Shown: in pieces, positions 51,628-60,261 of the stretch
Layout: every line of letters begins with the position of its first letter
Numbering within the stretch: position 1 is the stretch's first letter
Source of the DNA: JBMDXK01 sp048594375
Lineage (GTDB): Bacteria > Pseudomonadota > Alphaproteobacteria > Rhizobiales > Methylopilaceae
Length of the DNA stretch: 64,000 nt
Reading direction: 5' to 3'
NCBI GenBank assembly: GCA_048594375.1
Contig: JBMDXK010000001.1
Location: forward strand, 1 to 64,000
Notes under the pieces: generated by a model
The model's input: the letters and a program-made list of their open reading frames with translations, nothing else
What the model was told of the DNA's origin: nothing
Database searches by the model: none
Program-made: the position numbers and the translations under genes

Positions 51628-54600
51628 CCCGTCTGATCCGTTTTCTGCCCTTATTGGCGCTTCTTTTGCTGGCTATTCCGGCAATGTCGGTGTTCAGCCA
51701 GGATGAAAACCCTGAACAGGAAAAATCATGGTTTTTGGGCTTTGTGGAACAAAGCCTTTCCACGCCCAACCGGCAGATCACTATTTCAGAAATACAGGGT
51801 GTTCTGTCATCCAAAGCCGCTATTGGCCGCATTACGGTAGCCGACAGGGAAGGCGTATGGTTGACCATCAATAATGCTAATATTGAATGGAGTCGCAGGG
51901 CATTGCTGCGCGGCAGGCTGGATATTGAAACCCTTGCGGCGGAGAGCATTGTGGTGACGCGCAAGCCTTTGCCGGATGAAACCGTTTTGCCGTCGCCGGA
52001 ATCCAGTGGTTTTTCAGTGCCAGAATTGCCGGTTTCGGTGTATTTGCGTGATTTGAATGTGCAGCGCATTGCTTTGGGGCAAGAGATTATTGGCACCGCT
52101 GCGGAGATGAGCCTGGCCGGAAACATCACGCTGGATAGCGGCGCGCTGGATTCCAGCCTGCAAATCCGGCGGCTGGATGCGGGAGGGCAGTTCATTATTC
52201 GGGCAGCCTATGCCAATGCCAGCAAAGAGCTGGATCTCAATATCAATCTTAATGAACCGGCAAACGGGCTGGTCGCCAATCTCCTGAAAATTGAAAACCG
52301 TCCGGCGGTTGTCATGCAGGTTGCAGGCAAGGGGGCGTTGAGCGATCTGAAGATTGATCTGGCGCTGGATGCCGCCAATGATCGCATACTTTCCGGCCAG
52401 CTGGTGATGGCGCGGCAAGAGGCGGCGTATGGATTTGATGCACAGCTCAATGGGCAGTTTGCAGGATTGATTCCGGCGCAGTTCCGTAGTTTTTTTGGCG
52501 ATGAAACAATCCTTCGTGCGCAAGGTGCAGTCCGCGATACCGGGAGTTTTGTGGTCAGTGCGCTGGATATCCAGGGCAATGCCTTGCGTGTAAAAGGCAG
52601 CGCCGAAACGACCAGCGACAAGTTTTTGCGCCGCCTCACGCTGGATGCCGCCATAGCCAAGCCAAGGGGTGAGCCGGTGGTGTTGCCGGTTGCAGGTGGC
52701 AACACCCGCGCCGAACGCATCGCCCTGAAAATAGATTTCGGCAACCGTGACGATGCCATCTGGACAGGTGCGCTCACCGTGAGCAGATTGTCCACGGCAA
52801 CACTTGCCGCACAGGATATAACCATTAACGCCGAAGGGCTGGCCGAAAATAGTGATGACGCTGAAAGGCGTGCGGTCACGTTTAACGTGATTGGCGGTAT
52901 AAAGGGCATCACCGCACTGCAACCGGAATTGGCAAGAGCGCTGGGTGAACAGATCAATCTTGCCATTGATGGCAATTGGAAAGCGGGTAGTCCGCTCAAC
53001 TTGGCGCGTGCTGAAATCACCGGAAACGGATTAAGTGCCGGCTTAAAAGGCACCATTCAGGAATACACCTATGATGGCGATATCCTGCTCAGAGCAGGCA
53101 ATCTGGCACCCTTTTCTGATTTGGCGGGTAGACCGCTGGCGGGTGCGCTTGATCTTACTGCACGCGGAACTGTTAAGCCGGTGGGTGGTGCGTTTGATCT
53201 GACATTTGATGGTTCCGGCACCAATATTGAAGCTGGAAACGAAACCTTGAGCAATCTGCTGACCGGAGAAACCCGCCTGACCGGCGCTTTGGCGCGCAGT
53301 GAAACCGGCATTTCTGCGCGTAATCTGCGGGTAAAGAACCGCCAGCTTGAACTCACCGCCAATGGCCGTTTTGGCAGTGATAATGCAGATTTTACCTTTG
53401 CCGCAGCGCTTGAAAACATGGCGCGGCTGTCTTCCAAGACGCAAGGTGGCGTAACATTGCAAGGCACAGCCAAAGGGCAGGATAGTGTTATTGCCTTGAA
53501 ACTGGAAGCACTTGCGCCGCGCGGTTCTCTGGTAGGGCGCAATCTGCAAGACGGACAGGCCGCATTTGAAGGGCAGCTCGTCCGTTCAGATTTGAGCGGC
53601 AATCTCAGTGGACAAGCGTTTCTTGGCGGACAGCGGATTGATCTGGCAACCGCCTTGGCCATGACCAGCGAAGGGCGCATGGTGCGCGATCTGGTGTTCA
53701 CCGCGGGCGGTCTGGAATTGCGCGGCAATCTGAACCAGAACAAGGCCGGTGTGATTGACGGGCAGCTTGTGCTGAAAGCAAGCGATATTTCAACAGCGGC
53801 AGCATTGGCTCTCATGGAGGCGCGGGGTAAAGCGGATGCCACCATCACGCTCGCCGCAAATGGCACCCAGCAAAGCGCCGATATTAAAGGCCAGATTAAC
53901 GGGCTACGCATGGATGCGGTGCGGGTTGGCAAAGCCGATATTGCGCTTGCGGCGCAGAATATTTTCGGTGTGCCAACGGCACACGGAACCCTTAAAGGCG
54001 CAGACATTTCCGCCGGTGGCGTGGATATTTCCAGCCTTGATGCCAATGCAACCGCTCAGGGGCGCAGCACAACATTTGCTCTGAATGCGGCGCTTGCCAA
54101 CAATGCGCAGTTGAATGCTGCCGGTTCGCTGGAACCGAGCGCCAACGGGTTCGCCCTTGGGCTTAATAAGTTGCGGCTTGCCCGTGGCGATGTGGCGGCG
54201 GCTCTCAAACAACCGGCAAGCATTGCCATTGAAGGCAGCAATGTGCGGTTTGATACGGTGGCGTTAAGCGTAGGGTCGGGTGAGGTAACAGTTAAAGGCG
54301 CGGTCACCCAACAGCTTGATCTGGATGTGGCCATCCGCAGCCTGCCACTCAGCATTGCCAATATGATAAAGCCGGATCTGGCGCTGGGTGGTCAGATAAA
54401 TGGCACCGCGCGTATCACCGGCAACCGCGATAATCCCCAAGGCGCGTTTAATCTCAGTGGCGCCAATCTCACAGCGCGGATGCTGCAAGAAAACGGTTTA
54501 TCCCCGCTGCAACTCAGTGCAGAAGGCCGTTTTGCCAATCAGGCTGTGCAATTATCCTCTGCGCGTGTCAACGGTTCTCAAGGGCTGAACGTCTCTGCCA

Positions 54601-55934
54601 GCGGTACGGCGCCGCTTTCGGGCAATGGCTTGAACATAAATGCGGAAGGTGCAATTCCGCTCACACTTGCTAACCGTTTCTTGCTTGAACGGGGTACACA
54701 ACTGCAAGGCACACTGAATGTACAGGCAGCTGTGCGCGGCAATGCCAGTAATCCGCAAGTGAGCGGCAGCTTTGCGGCCAGTGGCGCGCAGGTTATTGAT
54801 CCCCAAAGCAATGTGCGGCTGCAACAGATTGTATTGAACGGCACGCTGGATGGTGAACGCATTACCATTGGAACGTTTAATACAGCCTTGGCAGCCGGTG
54901 GCAGCATCAGCGCGAGCGGTTCGGTATCCACCAATGCGCAGGCCGGTTTTCCTGCTGATATTCAGGTAAGACTCAACCGCGCCCGTTATGCGGATGGGCA
55001 GTTGGTGGCGGCTACGGTTTCGGGGGCGCTTTCATTGACAGGACCAGTCACCTCCAATGCGCTATTGGCGGGTCAGGTGAATATTGATAAGGCAGAAATC
55101 ACGGTGCCGGAACGCTTTGGTGGTTCGGCTGCGGCTATTGATGTGCGGCATAAAAATGCCCCACGCCGTGTGCAGGAAACCCTTGCCCGCGCCAAGATTG
55201 ACCAGCAGGGTGAGCGTCAGAAAGGCGCGGCGGCCTTGCCTATGCGGCTTGATCTTAAAATCACCGCACCGAACCAGATTTTTGTGCGGGGGCGCGGTCT
55301 GGATGCCGAAATTGGCGGGGAGGTGCAGCTTTCAGGCAATCTGAATGATGTGCAGCCGGTGGGCGCGTTCGAGCTTCTGCGTGGCCGGCTGAATATTCTG
55401 GGGCAGCGCATCAACTTTACCGAAGGGCAGGTCACGCTGACCGGCAATCTTGATCCTGATCTGAACTTTGTCGCTTCCACGCAAAGCGATGATACAACGG
55501 TGAATGTGGCGGTGCGCGGAAGGGTCTCCAATCCGGAAATTACCTTCTTCTCGCAACCGGAATTGCCACAGGATGAAGTGTTGGCGCGGCTGATTTTCAA
55601 CCGTTCTATTTCTGAACTTTCCGCTTTCCAGATTGCGCGCCTTGCAGCCGCTGTGGCAGAGCTAACAGGCGGCGGCAATTCGTCGTTATTGAACAATTTG
55701 CGTGCGGGCAGCGGCCTTGATGATCTTGATGTTGTCACCGATAGCGAGGGCAATACGGCTGTAAGGGCAGGGCGCTATGTCCGTGATAATATCTATCTGG
55801 GCGTGGAGGCGGGTTCCGGCGGCAGCACCAAAGGCACGATCAATCTTGATATTACCAAAGATGTCAAAGCCAAGGGCAGTGTTGGCAGCGATGGCAATTC
55901 GGGGTTAGGATTGTTTTTCGAGCGTGACTATTAA
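51624..55934 (+). CDS. tamB: Translocation and assembly module subunit TamB
   Basis: A 1436-residue AsmA-like protein (DUF490 C-terminus) that spans the periplasm and is thought to carry phospholipids or help barrel assembly. An N-terminal membrane anchor (MTRLIRFLPLLALLLLAIPA) is followed by over 1100 residues of beta-rich repeats forming a long groove, and by the conserved C-terminal domain (about 1150-1436) with FELLRGRLNILGQRINFTEG, QPELPQDEVLARLIFNRSIS and VGSDGNSGLGLFFERDY. The start is a rare TTG that overlaps the tamA stop (TTGA). Length is above the 1259 of E. coli TamB and usual for alphaproteobacteria. Confidence 0.93.
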   Translation: MTRLIRFLPLLALLLLAIPAMSVFSQDENPEQEKSWFLGFVEQSLSTPNRQITISEIQGVLSSKAAIGRITVADREGVWLTINNANIEWSRRALLRGRLDIETLAAESIVVTRKPLPDETVLPSPESSGFSVPELPVSVYLRDLNVQRIALGQEIIGTAAEMSLAGNITLDSGALDSSLQIRRLDAGGQFIIRAAYANASKELDLNINLNEPANGLVANLLKIENRPAVVMQVAGKGALSDLKIDLALDAANDRILSGQLVMARQEAAYGFDAQLNGQFAGLIPAQFRSFFGDETILRAQGAVRDTGSFVVSALDIQGNALRVKGSAETTSDKFLRRLTLDAAIAKPRGEPVVLPVAGGNTRAERIALKIDFGNRDDAIWTGALTVSRLSTATLAAQDITINAEGLAENSDDAERRAVTFNVIGGIKGITALQPELARALGEQINLAIDGNWKAGSPLNLARAEITGNGLSAGLKGTIQEYTYDGDILLRAGNLAPFSDLAGRPLAGALDLTARGTVKPVGGAFDLTFDGSGTNIEAGNETLSNLLTGETRLTGALARSETGISARNLRVKNRQLELTANGRFGSDNADFTFAAALENMARLSSKTQGGVTLQGTAKGQDSVIALKLEALAPRGSLVGRNLQDGQAAFEGQLVRSDLSGNLSGQAFLGGQRIDLATALAMTSEGRMVRDLVFTAGGLELRGNLNQNKAGVIDGQLVLKASDISTAAALALMEARGKADATITLAANGTQQSADIKGQINGLRMDAVRVGKADIALAAQNIFGVPTAHGTLKGADISAGGVDISSLDANATAQGRSTTFALNAALANNAQLNAAGSLEPSANGFALGLNKLRLARGDVAAALKQPASIAIEGSNVRFDTVALSVGSGEVTVKGAVTQQLDLDVAIRSLPLSIANMIKPDLALGGQINGTARITGNRDNPQGAFNLSGANLTARMLQENGLSPLQLSAEGRFANQAVQLSSARVNGSQGLNVSASGTAPLSGNGLNINAEGAIPLTLANRFLLERGTQLQGTLNVQAAVRGNASNPQVSGSFAASGAQVIDPQSNVRLQQIVLNGTLDGERITIGTFNTALAAGGSISASGSVSTNAQAGFPADIQVRLNRARYADGQLVAATVSGALSLTGPVTSNALLAGQVNIDKAEITVPERFGGSAAAIDVRHKNAPRRVQETLARAKIDQQGERQKGAAALPMRLDLKITAPNQIFVRGRGLDAEIGGEVQLSGNLNDVQPVGAFELLRGRLNILGQRINFTEGQVTLTGNLDPDLNFVASTQSDDTTVNVAVRGRVSNPEITFFSQPELPQDEVLARLIFNRSISELSAFQIARLAAAVAELTGGGNSSLLNNLRAGSGLDDLDVVTDSEGNTAVRAGRYVRDNIYLGVEAGSGGSTKGTINLDITKDVKAKGSVGSDGNSGLGLFFERDY

Positions 55935-56038
55935 AATTTTATGCGCTCCACTGCTCACATACTTCATGTATGCTCCACGGCTCTAAACTTTTTGTGCGTG
56001 CCTTTCCGAAAATGAAATGCGTTTCAGAGCAGTTTTTT

Positions 56039-56917
56039 TTAGGAAAATTTTTCCTGCAACATTTCCAGATGCGCGGCAATGGTCATGAGTGCGGGCGGTT
56101 CAAGGCGTGGCTCAATGCCGGGATAAAGCGCGTGTAGCAGGGCATCATGCGCAGTAATACCCTGCTCAACCAGAGCCATAATCTGCCTGTGGCGCGCATG
56201 GCGGTGCGCCAGCAAGCTGCGCACATGGGGGCGAGGGTTGTCAATGGGCATTCCATGAGCAGGATAATAGCGTGTGTCCTGGCGCAGCAGCAGTTTTTCC
56301 AGTGACAAAAGATAAGCGTGCATATTGCCTACCGGCGGTGCAATCACGGTGGTTGACCAGCCCATCACATGATCGCCGGTGAACAGCGCCTGTTCTTCAT
56401 GCAGTGCAAAACTGAGGTGGTTTGCCGTATGGCCTGCCGTGGCAACAGCTTCCAGCGTCCAGCCGTCCCCGTGAACCAGATCGCGATCATGCAGCACCGT
56501 ATCGGGTGCGTAGGAATAATCCACATGGGCATCGGCGGCGGCAGCCATATGGCTTGTTTCTTGCGAGCCATAATTGAAATGCGGTGCGCAGCCAACGATT
56601 TTGGCATCGAGCGTAGCAGCCAGCATCTCAAGCCCTGCGGTATGGTCGGCATGGGTGTGTGTGGCAAGAATGTGCGTGACATGCGCCCCTTTTACAGCCT
56701 TGAGCAGTGCCGCAATATGGGTGGAGTCATCGGGGCCGGGGTCAAGGATGGCAACATTGTCACGGCCGATGATATAGGTTGCAGTCCCTGAAAAGGTGAG
56801 CGCGCCGGGATTGGGCGCCATGACGCGCCGCACCAGCGGCGAAAGGGAAACAGCCTTGCCATAATCACGCGGCTTTTCCAGATTAAACGACAATTGTTGC
56901 ATCATCGTTCTTATCAT
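56039..56917 (-). CDS. MBL-fold metallohydrolase (LACTB2-like)
   Basis: A 292-residue metallo-beta-lactamase-fold hydrolase of the LACTB2/hydroxyacylglutathione hydrolase-like group. The metal-binding motif THTHADHTAGLEM (about 89-101) has HxHxDH complete. Further ligands are in ATAGHTANHLSFALHEEQAL (about 173-192) and FTGDHVMGWS. The C-terminal helical part contains HGMPIDNPRPHVRSLLAHRHARHRQ (about 232-256), typical of this group. The start is uncertain: I take MIRTMMQQLSFN (56917), with an in-frame ATG at 56902 possible and a longer one at 57031. The substrate is unknown. Confidence 0.85.
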   Translation of the reverse strand: MIRTMMQQLSFNLEKPRDYGKAVSLSPLVRRVMAPNPGALTFSGTATYIIGRDNVAILDPGPDDSTHIAALLKAVKGAHVTHILATHTHADHTAGLEMLAATLDAKIVGCAPHFNYGSQETSHMAAAADAHVDYSYAPDTVLHDRDLVHGDGWTLEAVATAGHTANHLSFALHEEQALFTGDHVMGWSTTVIAPPVGNMHAYLLSLEKLLLRQDTRYYPAHGMPIDNPRPHVRSLLAHRHARHRQIMALVEQGITAHDALLHALYPGIEPRLEPPALMTIAAHLEMLQEKFS

Positions 56918-57119
56918 AGAACCAAGTTCCAATAAAATGGTTATTTTATTGCATAAAGTTCTGCGGCAGCACAAAGTTTTATAGCCTGAAACATATAATA
57001 TTTTATACGCTTCAATCTGTAGTGCTTTCATGTATTTTTTTTAAATTGACCCCACTATAAATTGCATAAGAGTGTTGTATAACCGCTGCACCGAACACTC
57101 TGAACGGCAGGCGATACAC

Positions 57120-58373
57120 ATGCAGGATTCCCGCGCAGCAAAGGTGGCAATTATCGGGGCAGGGCCCGGCGGATTGATTGCTGCGGAATATCTGGCAAAG
57201 CAAGGCTATGCCGTGGCGCTTTACGACCAGATGCCCAGTCCGGCGCGCAAATTCCTGATTGCAGGGCGGGGAGGGCTTAACCTCACCCACAGCGAACCTT
57301 TCCGGCCATTTCTTGCCCGCTATGGCAATGCACAAGCATGGCTTGCGCCGTCCATCACAGCGTTTACACCCGAAGATTTACGAGCATGGTGCGAAGGTTT
57401 GGGAGTTGAAACATTTGTGGGCAGCAGTGGGCGCATTTTCCCGCGCAGTATGAAAGCAGTGCCGTTGCTGAGGGCGTGGTTGGCGCGGCTTGCGGATTAT
57501 GGGGTTGATTATTATCCGCGGCACCGTTGGTGCGGCTGGACAGAGCAGGGGCTGGCAATGACCAATGCGGAGGGCGAAACAATGACGCTTCAGCCAGATG
57601 CTGCTTTGTTTGCTTTGGGAGGTGCATCGTGGGCGCGTCTGGGCTCGGATGCCGCATGGGTTACGCCTTTTAGGGCGGCTGGTATTGCGGTTGAGACGTT
57701 TCAACCGTCCAATTGCGGGTTTGATACGCGCTGGTCAGCAAATTTTGCTGAACGCTTTGCAGGTGTACCGCTCAAACCGGTGCAGCTCGAACACGCCGGA
57801 ATGTTCTCAAAGGGCGAGGCCATGATAACCGCGCGGGGAATCGAAGGTGGGGCGGTCTATGCTGTGTCATCCTCAATCCGTAAAGCGGTGCTGGAAAACG
57901 GATGCACCACGCTGCGTGTGGATTTAAAGCCTGATCTTTCTCATTCAGCATTAACCGTTAAACTGGAACGCGCCCGCAGCAGCAAATCCTTCAGCACTAC
58001 CCTGAAGCGGTGTGGCCTTTCCGCTGTGGGGATTAGCTTGTTGCGCGAGGCATTTCCGGTGCAGGAATTACAGCGGTTTGATGCGGAAGCACTGGCACAT
58101 GCTATCAAGCGCATACCGCTTAAGATTACTGGCATTGCAGGGATTGAGCGCGCCATTTCCAGCGCAGGGGGCATCCGGCAAGAGGCCGTCACTGCCGATT
58201 TTATGCTGAAAACCATGCCGGGCAATTTTGTGGCCGGTGAAATGCTGGATTGGGAAGCGCCCACGGGAGGTTATCTGCTGCAAGCCTGCTTTAGCACCGG
58301 CGTTGCGGCTGCAAAGGGCATGGTACGCTATATGTCTAAAAGCGCTAAAATGGAGAGAGCGGAAAGCGATTAA
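57120..58373 (+). CDS. TIGR03862 family flavoprotein (HI0933-like)
   Basis: A 417-residue FAD protein of the HI0933 / YhiN family, TIGR03862 branch. The dinucleotide-binding motif IIGAGPGGLIAAEYLAKQGY (about 11-30) and the family block PARKFLIAGRGGLNLTHSE (about 41-59) are complete. FALGGASWARLGSDAAWV (about 163-180) and the final FAD-binding CWTPGG-like GEMLDWEAPTGGYLLQACFS (about 376-395) follow. I start at MQDSRAAK, where the Rossmann fold begins. Enzymatic activity of this family is not established. It is read divergently from the MBL gene. Confidence 0.9.
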   Translation: MQDSRAAKVAIIGAGPGGLIAAEYLAKQGYAVALYDQMPSPARKFLIAGRGGLNLTHSEPFRPFLARYGNAQAWLAPSITAFTPEDLRAWCEGLGVETFVGSSGRIFPRSMKAVPLLRAWLARLADYGVDYYPRHRWCGWTEQGLAMTNAEGETMTLQPDAALFALGGASWARLGSDAAWVTPFRAAGIAVETFQPSNCGFDTRWSANFAERFAGVPLKPVQLEHAGMFSKGEAMITARGIEGGAVYAVSSSIRKAVLENGCTTLRVDLKPDLSHSALTVKLERARSSKSFSTTLKRCGLSAVGISLLREAFPVQELQRFDAEALAHAIKRIPLKITGIAGIERAISSAGGIRQEAVTADFMLKTMPGNFVAGEMLDWEAPTGGYLLQACFSTGVAAAKGMVRYMSKSAKMERAESD

Positions 58374-58394
58374 GATACTCTGGAACAATGCGTT

Positions 58395-59171
58395 TTACTC
58401 CCGCGCCTTTTGCTGCAAATCAGACATAAACGCCGCAATGATTTGTGCATTGAAACCCATATCATGCCGCCATTTTCGTGACGCTGCGCGCATATCAATG
58501 CGGCTGCCGGTATTCTGTGGCTGTATCCGTATAACAGCGTCGCTTTCAATACCCAGCACAGGGTTGCGCAGATTCACTTCAAGGATGCCATCCTGGGTGT
58601 GTTCGGGAGCAGTGCTGGCAAGAATACGCCACTTACGGCTGGCCACAAGTTCGCGCACCACAGCAAACGTTTCATCGGCTGCAAGATCCAGATCGACACC
58701 CTGCACGTCGGGATAGGCACTCAATTGCAGCATTGCAGCCGCCTGATTATATGCGGCTGCATCAAGATCATTTGCCGTGCGCTCAAGCAATGCGGCTTGA
58801 AATACGGGGGGGTTGCCCACATCGGTTGTCATGTCATAAAGGGGAGGCAAAGCGATTTGCTGGCTAAAAAACCATACAGGAAACGCCAAAGCCAGGCATC
58901 CTGATGCCATGCCCAGCAGAGCGGCTTTTGTGCCGCGCCAGCCTTTTTTCCAGATAACAACCAGTGCCGAAATTCCGAAAACAAGGGCAAGCAAGGCCCA
59001 CAAAGCACCGGCAAGCAAGGCTGTCTGGGCATGTTCAGGCGCTGCTGCACCGCTCCTTAAAATACCAATCGTGATGGCAACAACCGCAAGCGCAAAAATG
59101 CCGAACCGTGCCGCCCAGCGTGCGCTGCGGGTGAAGGGTTCGTCATTGGAGGAGTAATGCGGATGGAACAT
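58395..59171 (-). CDS. DUF1499 membrane protein
   Basis: A 258-residue protein with three hydrophobic segments in the first 120 residues (IFALAVVAITIGILRSG, LLAGALWALLALVFGISALV and LLGMASGCLALAFPVWFFS) and a soluble DUF1499 domain (about 125-258). Family signatures: MTTDVGNPPVFQAAL (about 129-143), VQGVDLDLAADETFAVVREL (about 170-189) and GSRIDMRAASRKWRHDMGFN (about 221-240). DUF1499 proteins are common in alphaproteobacteria and have no known activity. It converges on the flavoprotein gene with a 21-base gap. Confidence 0.88.
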   Translation of the reverse strand: MFHPHYSSNDEPFTRSARWAARFGIFALAVVAITIGILRSGAAAPEHAQTALLAGALWALLALVFGISALVVIWKKGWRGTKAALLGMASGCLALAFPVWFFSQQIALPPLYDMTTDVGNPPVFQAALLERTANDLDAAAYNQAAAMLQLSAYPDVQGVDLDLAADETFAVVRELVASRKWRILASTAPEHTQDGILEVNLRNPVLGIESDAVIRIQPQNTGSRIDMRAASRKWRHDMGFNAQIIAAFMSDLQQKARE

Positions 59172-59311
59172 GAAGAGCGTTTAAAATTCAAACGGGAAAC
59201 AATCAGCAAGCTTTGCCATAAAGGGGATACCCTGTAAACAGCCGTATAAAAAACCGGGCGTTTCGCACAAGGATACTTTAAAGTTAAGCAATTTATGTTA
59301 CATAAACAGTC

Positions 59312-60193
59312 ATGCTGACACGCCGTACATTTTTAAAAGCCAGCGCAGGATTAGCGCTGTTGGGCTCTGTTCCTGCGTCTTATGCGGGATATGTTGAACC
59401 TGCGATGCGCCTTGCCGTGCGCCGGTATAACTTAACCCCTCCCGGCTGGCCTGAGGGTTATCCTTTGAGCATTGCGGTCATTGCCGATGTGCATATCGGT
59501 GGTTACAATATGGGGCTTGATCGGCTTAATCATATTGTCGATACCGTCAATGCGCTCAAGCCGGATCTGATTGTGCATCTGGGCGACCATGAAGCCACGC
59601 ACCGTTTCCAGATTTCCCGTGTGCCACGCAAGGCATGGGCGGAAGCATTGGCAAGGCTTTCAGCGCCGCTGGGGCTTTATACGGTGCTGGGCAACCATGA
59701 TTGGTGGTTCAACCGCAGGGAAATTCGTGCGGCGCTCAACGATGCGCAGATCCGAATCATGGAAAACGATGCGGTGCTGATTCCCCATGCGGGTGGGCAG
59801 TTCTGGCTGGCGGGTTTAGGCGACCAGTTGGCGCATCATATGGATGACCACAGCTATCAGGGGGAAGATGATTTGCCCGGAACGCTGGCGCAGTTGACCA
59901 CACCGGATCCCGCAGTGCTGCTGGTGCATGAGCCGGATATTTTTGTTCAGGTGCCGTCGCGGATTGCGTTAACGCTGGCAGGTCATACACACGGTGGGCA
60001 GATCAATATTCCGGGATTGACTGATTATTTTATTCCATCCAGCTATGGTGGACGTTTCCGTTATGGGCATATTGTGGAAGAAAACCGGCATCTTATTGTG
60101 TCCGGTGGTCTTGGCACAAGCCGTGTGCCGGTGCGGTTTGGCGTACCGCCAGAGGTTTTGCTGGTAACGTTGGGAGAAAGTGCGGCAACATAA
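59312..60193 (+). CDS. Tat-exported metallophosphoesterase
   Basis: A 293-residue calcineurin-like phosphoesterase. The N-terminus has a twin-arginine signal (TRRTFLKASAGLALLGS, residues 3-19). The metal motifs are ADVHIGG (about 57-63), VHLGDHEATHR (about 88-98), GNHDWWFNRRE (about 128-138), LVHEPDIFVQVPS (about 208-220) and LAGHTHGGQINIPG (about 226-239). It resembles the YkuE/YaeI group, some of which act on lipid A precursors or cyclic nucleotides. The second motif has GDH where many relatives have GD followed by Tyr or Phe. Substrate unknown. Confidence 0.85.
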   Translation: MLTRRTFLKASAGLALLGSVPASYAGYVEPAMRLAVRRYNLTPPGWPEGYPLSIAVIADVHIGGYNMGLDRLNHIVDTVNALKPDLIVHLGDHEATHRFQISRVPRKAWAEALARLSAPLGLYTVLGNHDWWFNRREIRAALNDAQIRIMENDAVLIPHAGGQFWLAGLGDQLAHHMDDHSYQGEDDLPGTLAQLTTPDPAVLLVHEPDIFVQVPSRIALTLAGHTHGGQINIPGLTDYFIPSSYGGRFRYGHIVEENRHLIVSGGLGTSRVPVRFGVPPEVLLVTLGESAAT

Positions 60194-60261
60194 ATTTGCG
60201 CTTTATCCTTAGTTTGTGGTAACGCTTGTTTAAATTTTTCTAGACTCTTGGCGGATGGCGC

